This document shows positions 7,004 to 12,892 of a DNA stretch of 12,892 nucleotides, one piece after another; position 1 is the stretch's first letter; every line of letters starts with the position of its first letter. This DNA comes from Lachnoclostridium sp. UBA6558 (GTDB lineage Bacteria > Bacillota > Clostridia > Lachnospirales > Lachnospiraceae), in assembly GCA_002434335.1 (NCBI GenBank), contig DJJW01000085.1, forward strand, positions 9,661 through 22,552, written 5' to 3'. The notes beneath the pieces are model-generated. The model was not told where the DNA came from, ran no database searches, and saw only the letters and a list, made by a program, of their open reading frames with translations. The translations under genes and the position numbers were made by a program.

Positions 7004-9727
7004 ATGAGAAAGGGTAAAAAGTTCATGTGTATTATGTTGACAGCGATTTTATTGCTGCCGGCAAGTTTGACAAGCTATGCGGCTACTGATGTGGAAACTA
7101 CGTCAAACTCTCAAAATTTTGCCAGTTATTATGTGGATAATAACGGCAGTGACAGTAACAAGGGCAGCAAAAAGGCTCCATTTAAGACGATTCAGAAAGC
7201 CCAGGAGGCGGTACGCAGTCTAATCAGCAGCGGTAAGCTGCCCAGTGGAGGTGCCAAAGTATATCTTAGAGAAGGTACCTATTATCTTTATGATTCCTTG
7301 GTTTTTGGTCCGGAGGATTCCGGCTCTGAAAATGGTAAGATTACTTACACAGCCTACCCAGGAGAGGAGGTAAGCTTATCAGGCAGCAAACCCATTGATC
7401 AAAGCTGGTTCAGGCCAATTCAGGAGGAAGAAAAGGTACGGATCATTGACCAGGAGGCAGCAGGTAAAGTACTGGTTGCAGATTTAAGAGGGAATGATAT
7501 AACAGAATACGGAGTCTTAAATACCAGAGGCTATCATTATTTTAACAAAGGACAATACATGGCTGCTGAACTCATTGTTAACGGTGAAAATCAGACTTTG
7601 GCACGCTATCCCAATGAGGGGACTATTCCCGTGGATAATAAATACCTTCTGCCGGAGGAAATGTCCTTTAAGTATGACATAGACAGACCTTCCAGTTGGG
7701 CAAATGCAACAGATGCCTGGATATGCGGTACTCTATCCATTAATTATGAAAATAACTATTATCCAATTGAGAGTATTAATACCACTGAGAAAAAAATTAA
7801 GCTAAAGGAAGGCAAAATAAAGACTTATTATACAAATGGCTGGTATTTTGCAGAAAACCTGCTGGAAGAATTAGATGAGACGGGTGAATATTACATAGAC
7901 AGAGAAGAAGGCAAGCTCTACTATCTGCCACCGGCAGACTTCAATACAAAAAGCTATAAGATTGAGTTATCAACCATAGGAAAACCTATCTTTTATTTCA
8001 ACGGAGCTAAGAATATCTCAGTTACCGACCTGACCATTGAAGGCGGCAGAGGTTATGCGGCTCTGGGTACCACCAAAGATTATCAGATGATGACCTATGG
8101 TGCGTTCTTAATTAAGAACAATGTAACGAATCCCATAACCTTTGACCCTGCTTCTACTCATTTCCTAAGACTTGCCTCACCATCTAATTATCCGGAAGCA
8201 CAGGTTTTTCCAGGACATATATGGGATGGTTTTCTGGACGACGGTGCGGGGGTTGAGGGAATTGAGTTCACCAACTGCCTGATTCGAAACTTTGGACAAG
8301 GCGGACTGATCTTTCGGGGAACCAAAATCAGGCTGGAGAATAATGAGATTAAGAATATAGGAGGAACCGGTGTTTTTATGTCCGGTGGTGACTATGAGAC
8401 TCTTACCTCAAGTGAGAATAGGATTATCAGCAACACCATTCATAGAGTCGGATATCAGCATAAGGCATACAACCCGGCAATTGCTCTACAGGGGGTGGGA
8501 GGAAGAGTAGCCTATAATGATGTATTTGACGGGCCACACTGTATTATTAACTTTGGCGGAAATGACCATATCTTTGAATACAATAAAATTCATGATGCGG
8601 TAAAAGAGTGCCTGGATATGGATGCCATTTATACCAGAAATGAAATCAGTCCTCAGCAGAGAGGTTCTGTATTCAGGAACAATTATATCTACAATCTCGG
8701 TATCTTTCCGGTGGGTCAATACACCAAGCAATTCAACGTATGTGGTATAAGAACGGATAATAACGGCCATGCCCTGCAAATTTATAACAATATCTTTGCA
8801 AACATCGGTTCTGACAGAGCGAATAATGTGGTGGCAGTAAGAGCCCAGGGAACCCGCAGTACCATTAAGGGAAATCTGTTTTTAGACTGTTCTGCCACCT
8901 ACTGGGGGTTTGATAACTACAAACCGGAGATGACCTGGAATACCGCTGATGCAGAAACACTCAGAAGACTTGAGCTTGTTAAGACCTATGCAGCCAACCC
9001 GATTTATGCAGCCAAATATCCGGAGCTTTTGACCTTTGATCAGGAATTCTATGCAGCTGTTGCAACGAATACCTTTGAGGAAAACTTAACGGTAAATATT
9101 AAATTTCCTTTAAGCCCTATAAATGGTGCAATTCTTCCAAGCGGAGCCAGGGGAGCACAGCAGCTTATGCTGGGAACTAATAATAAAGCTTTAACGGAAG
9201 ATCCGGGGTTTGTTGGCTACAGCAGCGGAAATTATGAGCTAAATGCTGGCCTTGAGTTACTAAATCAGATGCCGTCCTATAAGAATCACAATATGAATGA
9301 ATTTGGTCCTCAGGGACTCTCAGCAAGGGCTCTTACTGAAAATCTGAAAGATTATGTTAGCAATCTGGATATAAATAAAGTATCCAAAGAACTATTACTT
9401 AAGAGCCTTGGAAAGGTAACGGATGCACTAAGCAAAGAACAGTATAAACAGGCCCTGTTACATATGGCAGCTTTTCTTGCCCAGGCGAAACTGCAATCCC
9501 CTTGGATAATTAACAATGACCAGTTTGACTATATTCTGGTTGAAAGCGTGGATATTTGTAAGGCAGTTTTTGCAATGGTGGAAAATAACTTAGAAAGCAG
9601 CAATAGTGTTAACAAGATAAAACAGATTTTAGATTTCTTCAAGAGTTTTTCTAACGGTAATGATAAATCCGGTAAATACAAAGATCTGGTAGAGAAAATA
9701 AATGAGCTGGCAGGATTGGTTCAGTAG
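7004..9727 (+). CDS. Exported right-handed beta-helix protein with helical C-terminal tail
   Basis: A 907-aa secreted protein. AGGAGGG (6990-6996) lies 7 bases before the ATG. The signal peptide is MRKGKK, a hydrophobic core, then TSYA-AT with likely cleavage after A26. Residues 41-130 open the fold: YYVDNNGSDSNKG, PFKTIQKA, YLREGTYYL and YTAYPGEEVSLSG. A spacer follows with ARYPN (200-204) and ELDETGEYYID...KLYYLPP (289-310). Then come parallel beta-helix coils rich in asparagine turns (about 335-640), including FGGNDHIFEYNKIHD (517-531) and CLDMDAIYT (536-544). This plan resembles GH141-like and pectate-lyase-like carbohydrate-active proteins, so a polysaccharide-degrading role is likely but unproven; the substrate is unknown. 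Residues 772-907 form a predicted all-helical tail I do not recognise. No LPXTG, SLH or dockerin is visible, so it is probably released. The second beta-helix gene follows after 197 bp without a terminator. Confidence 0.85.
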   Translation: MRKGKKFMCIMLTAILLLPASLTSYAATDVETTSNSQNFASYYVDNNGSDSNKGSKKAPFKTIQKAQEAVRSLISSGKLPSGGAKVYLREGTYYLYDSLVFGPEDSGSENGKITYTAYPGEEVSLSGSKPIDQSWFRPIQEEEKVRIIDQEAAGKVLVADLRGNDITEYGVLNTRGYHYFNKGQYMAAELIVNGENQTLARYPNEGTIPVDNKYLLPEEMSFKYDIDRPSSWANATDAWICGTLSINYENNYYPIESINTTEKKIKLKEGKIKTYYTNGWYFAENLLEELDETGEYYIDREEGKLYYLPPADFNTKSYKIELSTIGKPIFYFNGAKNISVTDLTIEGGRGYAALGTTKDYQMMTYGAFLIKNNVTNPITFDPASTHFLRLASPSNYPEAQVFPGHIWDGFLDDGAGVEGIEFTNCLIRNFGQGGLIFRGTKIRLENNEIKNIGGTGVFMSGGDYETLTSSENRIISNTIHRVGYQHKAYNPAIALQGVGGRVAYNDVFDGPHCIINFGGNDHIFEYNKIHDAVKECLDMDAIYTRNEISPQQRGSVFRNNYIYNLGIFPVGQYTKQFNVCGIRTDNNGHALQIYNNIFANIGSDRANNVVAVRAQGTRSTIKGNLFLDCSATYWGFDNYKPEMTWNTADAETLRRLELVKTYAANPIYAAKYPELLTFDQEFYAAVATNTFEENLTVNIKFPLSPINGAILPSGARGAQQLMLGTNNKALTEDPGFVGYSSGNYELNAGLELLNQMPSYKNHNMNEFGPQGLSARALTENLKDYVSNLDINKVSKELLLKSLGKVTDALSKEQYKQALLHMAAFLAQAKLQSPWIINNDQFDYILVESVDICKAVFAMVENNLESSNSVNKIKQILDFFKSFSNGNDKSGKYKDLVEKINELAGLVQ

Positions 9728-9823
9728 GGCAGAGTTTCACCAATAAATTCACTAGGTGTATATTGTATCAGCCGAAAGAATCATAGATTGTGTGTTGATA
9801 AAAGTCGATAAAATAATCAGGGC

Positions 9824-9845
9824 TTTTAAATGCATAGATTTAAAA
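9824..9845. promoter_or_regulatory. A+T-only dyad between the two beta-helix genes
   Basis: TTTTAAAT (9824-9831) and ATTTAAAA (9838-9845) form a perfect 8-bp inverted repeat around GCATAG. An all A/U stem without a T-run is a poor terminator; an operator-like site or chance in A+T-rich DNA is more likely. No convincing promoter is visible in the 9728-9924 gap. Confidence 0.3.
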
Positions 9846-9924
9846 CAAAAAATATTTAGCAGAGAACTCAAGTCCATGCGTAGAAGCCGTATCTGAAAAT
9901 AGAATTTATTACAGGAGGTAAGCT

Positions 9925-12165
9925 GTGAATAAGAGAAAAGGCTATATGTTCTTCGTTGTAATCATGCTGATTAATTTGTTTACTTTTAACCTGAATGGGG
10001 GAAGCGCAAAAGCGGCTTCCGTATATTATGTTTCTACCACAGGGAATGACGTCACTGGAACCGGTACATTATCAAATCCATGGAAAACCATACAAAAGGC
10101 AGCAGATACCATGACCGCCGGTGATACCTGTATCATACGAGGGGGGACCTACCGGGAAACTGTAACCCTGAATACTTCCGGAACTTCTGCAAATCCCATA
10201 AACTTTAAGGCTTATACAGGAGAAACTGTAACAGTTTCCGGTGCAGAACCCGTTACTGGCTGGGTAAATTACTCCGGTTCTGTCTATTATGCACCTATGA
10301 CTGGTTCCCTTGGAACAAAAGATCAGATATTTGTGAATAAACAAATGCAATTTGAAGCCAGATGGCCAAATTCAGTAACACTTGACCCTTTAAATTCAAC
10401 CTTTGGAACGGTTGACTCCGGTTCTGCCACAACAATTTATGATGCGGACTTAACACAGGCAGCCGGTTATTGGGTTGGAAAATCGGTTTGGTGTGTTCCC
10501 GGAACCGGATACAAATCTTATAAAAGTACTATCACCAGCTCAGGTAGCGGTTCCATTACTTTTGACGCAATGAGTATTGCAGCGGCAGCCGGCAATAGCT
10601 ATTATATCACCGGTAATCTTAAGGAGCTTGACAGTGCGGGAGAATGGTATTATGACAGCAGTACGAGCAGGCTTTATTTATGGGCACCCGGAGGAGTTAA
10701 TCCCAATACTCTGACAGTAGAAGCAAAGAAACGGGCCTATGCGTTTGATTTGAGTTCACGCTCTTACATAAACATTACCGGAATTAACATCTTTGCCTCC
10801 AGTATTAGAATGTCAGCCTCTAATTACTGTAAAGTGTCTGATATGACTGCGGAATATGTCAGCCATGATTCCGATGTTACCAGCCAATACAGTACCGGGA
10901 TCTTTATGTCCGGCACCAACAATGAGCTAAGGAACAGTACATTGACCTACAGCTCCGGTAATCTGGTGAGTATACAAGGTACAGGTAATAAGGTAATCAA
11001 TAACCTTATCCATGAGGCAGATTATTCGGCAGCGGATATCCCGGCAATCTATTTACTGGGGTCAAACCATCTGATCAGTCATAATACGGTATATAATGCC
11101 GGGCGCCATCTGATATTTATGCCAACCCAAAACAGCCGTATACAGTATAATAATCTATATAATGCAGGAAAGCTGACAAGGGACTGCGGAATACTCTATG
11201 AATTTGCCTGGGATGGGCAAGGGACGGTAATACATCATAATTATATCCATGATAATCTGGCAAAAAATTATTCCGGCACCGGTATCTATCTGGATAATGG
11301 CAGCAAGGGTTATATTGTGCATCATAATGTCGTATGGGGAAATTATACGGGAATCAGATTAAACACCCCCAGTAATTATAACCTGATTTATAACAATACC
11401 ACTTACAGTAACGGTAATGTGGGATATTGGGGAAGTAATTTTCAGACGGATATGCATGGGGACAGAATTTTCAACAACATCTTTACTACGGCCTTTACAC
11501 TGCCGGGGACTCATATAGAGGGAAATAATATCACCTCAGGAACCAATCCGTTATTTGTTGATACGGCATCCTATAACTTCAGGCTGCAGGCAGCTTCTCC
11601 GGCGATTAATAAAGGGGTTGTAATACCTGGAATTACGGATGGTTATATCGGATCGTTACCGGATATTGGAGCTTATGAATATGGTGGAGCCGACTGGACG
11701 GCAGGACATAATTTTACCTCACCTCCGGAGCCGGTTTTTGAGAACTGCAGTGTGCTTTATGATAATAACGTGAAGCAGTCAGGGTTTGAGAATGGAATAA
11801 TCTCACCCTGGGTAACGACGCATTCAGGTACTGCAGCAAGTGTATCAAATGCAAGAAGCTGCTCAAAGAGTGTGAGACTGGGAGCCGGTGAAGATGGCAT
11901 CAAGCAGGTTCTTACAGGATTAAGTCCAAATACCAGCTATATCTGTACCGCCTGGGTTAAGGCAGAGACAGGAGGACAGATTCAGATTGGTGTTAACGGT
12001 TTTGGAGGAACAGAAGTGACTGCAACTTCGGTGAGTACCTCCTGGACAATGATAAGTATTCCTTTTACAACCGGAGCAGGTGTTACCAGTGCAACAGTGT
12101 ATGCCTATAAGCCATCCGGCGGGGCATATGTTTATGTAGATGATTTTGGGGTAGTGGAACAATAG
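9925..12165 (+). CDS. Exported right-handed beta-helix protein with C-terminal CBM4/9-like domain
   Basis: A 746-aa secreted protein starting at GTG, with AGGAGG (9913-9918) 6 bases upstream. The signal peptide has basic MNKRK, a hydrophobic core and SAKA-A, with cleavage near residue 30. Residues 33-110 repeat the opening of the upstream protein: VYYVSTTGND, PWKTIQKA, IIRGGTYRE, AYTGETVTVSGAEPV. ARWPN (145-149) and KELDSAGEWYYD...RLYLWAP (233-255) also correspond. Beta-helix coils run from about 275 to 525, with RDCGILYEF (419-427), HHNYIHDN (437-444) and GTGIYLDNGSKGYIVHHNVVWG (451-472), and close at PDIGAYEYGG (579-588). Residues 612-744 look like a carbohydrate-binding module of the CBM4/9 (CenC-like) type: SGFENG.ISPW near the start, TSYICTAWVKA, and VYVDDFGV at the end. 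The role is probably extracellular polysaccharide binding and cleavage; the reaction is unknown. It is likely transcribed with the upstream gene. Confidence 0.85.
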   Translation: MNKRKGYMFFVVIMLINLFTFNLNGGSAKAASVYYVSTTGNDVTGTGTLSNPWKTIQKAADTMTAGDTCIIRGGTYRETVTLNTSGTSANPINFKAYTGETVTVSGAEPVTGWVNYSGSVYYAPMTGSLGTKDQIFVNKQMQFEARWPNSVTLDPLNSTFGTVDSGSATTIYDADLTQAAGYWVGKSVWCVPGTGYKSYKSTITSSGSGSITFDAMSIAAAAGNSYYITGNLKELDSAGEWYYDSSTSRLYLWAPGGVNPNTLTVEAKKRAYAFDLSSRSYINITGINIFASSIRMSASNYCKVSDMTAEYVSHDSDVTSQYSTGIFMSGTNNELRNSTLTYSSGNLVSIQGTGNKVINNLIHEADYSAADIPAIYLLGSNHLISHNTVYNAGRHLIFMPTQNSRIQYNNLYNAGKLTRDCGILYEFAWDGQGTVIHHNYIHDNLAKNYSGTGIYLDNGSKGYIVHHNVVWGNYTGIRLNTPSNYNLIYNNTTYSNGNVGYWGSNFQTDMHGDRIFNNIFTTAFTLPGTHIEGNNITSGTNPLFVDTASYNFRLQAASPAINKGVVIPGITDGYIGSLPDIGAYEYGGADWTAGHNFTSPPEPVFENCSVLYDNNVKQSGFENGIISPWVTTHSGTAASVSNARSCSKSVRLGAGEDGIKQVLTGLSPNTSYICTAWVKAETGGQIQIGVNGFGGTEVTATSVSTSWTMISIPFTTGAGVTSATVYAYKPSGGAYVYVDDFGVVEQ

Positions 12166-12177
12166 TTGTCTGCAAAG

Positions 12178-12295
12178 AAAATAGCCGTTATATATCTAAA
12201 ATCTTAAAATTCATTTTATAATGACATATTAACATTATGAGTTCAGTTTCTTTGACTGAGGATATTTAAGAGTGAGGTTGTATAACGGCTATTTT
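12178..12295. repeat. 118-bp element bounded by perfect 15-bp inverted repeats
   Basis: AAAATAGCCGTTATA (12178-12192) is the exact reverse complement of TATAACGGCTATTTT (12281-12295). Nested inside are TCTTAAA/TTTAAGA (12202-12208 and 12265-12271), ATAATG/CATTAT (12218-12223 and 12233-12238) and TCAGT/ACTGA (12243-12247 and 12255-12259). As RNA this folds into a long stem ending in two hairpins. It starts 12 bases after the beta-helix stop codon, and the right arm runs into TTTTAATTTATCTTTTTC. It could be an unusually large terminator, a small structured RNA, or a miniature inverted-repeat element. I see no target-site duplication. The rest of the 12166-12519 gap has no gene. Confidence 0.75.
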
Positions 12296-12421
12296 AATTT
12301 ATCTTTTTCGTATACTTTTTACTAAGTGTTATCATTTTTCCTCTCAGAAAAAGAAGAATGTAACTTATTAAGCACTATTTTTTATAGCATTATAGAACTA
12401 AATTCTTATATTGTTATCTGC

Positions 12422-12444
12422 TTGATAATACGTTAACCTATCAA
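12422..12444. promoter_or_regulatory. Dyad upstream of the esterase gene, possible operator/-35 region
   Basis: TTGATA (12422-12427) and TATCAA (12439-12444) form a 6-bp inverted repeat around a central GTTAAC palindrome (12432-12437). TTGATA could also serve as a -35 box with TACTTT (12445-12450) at 17-bp spacing, putting the dyad across the promoter as a repressor or activator site would be. Chance is not excluded in such A+T-rich DNA. Confidence 0.35.
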
Positions 12445-12519
12445 TACTTTATATTAATATAAGCTCAGCTCTGAGATCATTTAGAGCAGCAATTATTGGG
12501 TTGGAGAGAGGATAAGCTT

Positions 12520-12892
12520 ATGGCGAAATTTAAGACAGCTGCAATATTCAGTGATCACATGGTATTGCAAAGGGATAAAAATATTTGTATATTTGGGCAG
12601 GGTGAAAATAATAAGACAGTAGTGGTGACTTTTAAGGGTAATACCTATGAAACAAAGGTAAAAGCAGAGAATTGGTCTTTGCTGCTGCCGCCTATGAAAG
12701 CTGGTACGGGCTTTGAGCTGAACGTTCGTTGTGAGAATGAGGTAAGACATTTTGTAAATGTTGCAATCGGTGAAGTCTGGCTGGCTGGCGGTCAATCCAA
12801 TATGGAATATGAGCTTAGAAATTGTACCGGCGGACAGGAAATGCTTCAGAAGGATACCGGTTCCAAAGTAAGATATTTCTATTCCAATAAAA
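12520..12892 (+). CDS. Sialate O-acetylesterase-type SGNH esterase, N-terminal part (3' truncated by window)
   Basis: The frame is open from the ATG at 12520 to the window end, giving 124 residues. AGAGGA (12507-12512) lies 7 bases upstream. The protein opens AAIFSDHMVLQRDKNICIFG, the usual start of the sialate O-acetylesterase (SASA, SGNH-hydrolase) family. GEVWLAGGQSNMEYEL (84-99) is the block I motif, with catalytic serine S93 in GQSNM. The family removes O-acetyl groups from sugars: sialic acids in gut commensals and animals, xylan or other glycan decorations in plant-fibre degraders. No signal peptide is present, so it would act in the cytoplasm on imported acetylated oligosaccharides. 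The rest, including the catalytic Asp and His, lies outside the window. It follows the beta-helix genes by about 350 bp on the same strand and probably starts its own transcript. Confidence 0.9.
   Translation, partial: MAKFKTAAIFSDHMVLQRDKNICIFGQGENNKTVVVTFKGNTYETKVKAENWSLLLPPMKAGTGFELNVRCENEVRHFVNVAIGEVWLAGGQSNMEYELRNCTGGQEMLQKDTGSKVRYFYSNK

Noticed and set aside
9824..9845. A+T dyad as terminator between the beta-helix genes
   Set aside because: The stem has no G-C pair and no following T-run; read-through into the second gene is more likely.

Overview
The window reads as chromosomal DNA of a low-G+C, Gram-positive anaerobe of the Clostridia. A plant-fibre or gut Lachnospiraceae-type organism (Anaerocolumna / Lachnoclostridium-like) is my best guess. 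The reasons are the A+T-rich intergenic DNA, strong AGGAGG ribosome-binding sites, occasional TTG and GTG starts, and the mix of cytoplasmic glycosidase, secreted beta-helix proteins and SGNH esterase. The taxonomic call is an inference from style and protein resemblance, not from a marker gene. I see no rRNA, tRNA, CRISPR array, phage or transposase gene.

Left part (1-3000): the end of a YibE/F-type membrane protein is followed by three copies of a 30-bp tandem repeat and a strong intrinsic terminator. A decayed stretch of about 375 bp follows. It keeps a good ribosome-binding site and the first dozen codons of what looks like a lost GH43 xylosidase/arabinosidase gene, plus a short membrane-segment reading frame without a start. 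Three small housekeeping or accessory genes come next: a double-GNAT acetyltransferase (TTG start), a class I SAM methyltransferase whose natural start seems to have been put out of frame by one base, and a PhnB-like VOC protein with its own extended -10 promoter.

Middle (3000-6340): a complete cytoplasmic GH36 alpha-galactosidase has a clear promoter and a 12-bp hairpin terminator. It is convergent with tag (3-methyladenine DNA glycosylase I) on the minus strand.

Right part (6340-12892): a 665-bp A+T-rich divergent spacer precedes two consecutive genes for large exported right-handed beta-helix proteins (907 and 746 aa). Their N-terminal halves share a common plan, but their ends differ: a helical tail in the first and a CBM4/9-like beta-sandwich in the second. 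No terminator separates them. A 118-bp element bounded by perfect 15-bp inverted repeats follows. The last gene, cut by the window edge, is a cytoplasmic sialate O-acetylesterase-type SGNH esterase.

Together the alpha-galactosidase, the two exported beta-helix proteins, the esterase and the GH43 relic suggest a carbohydrate-utilisation neighbourhood: extracellular attack on a decorated polysaccharide, then intracellular removal of galactosyl and acetyl groups. The substrate of the beta-helix pair cannot be read from the sequence, and that pair is the most promising uncharacterised item here. I found no convincing evidence for a wholly new kind of system.
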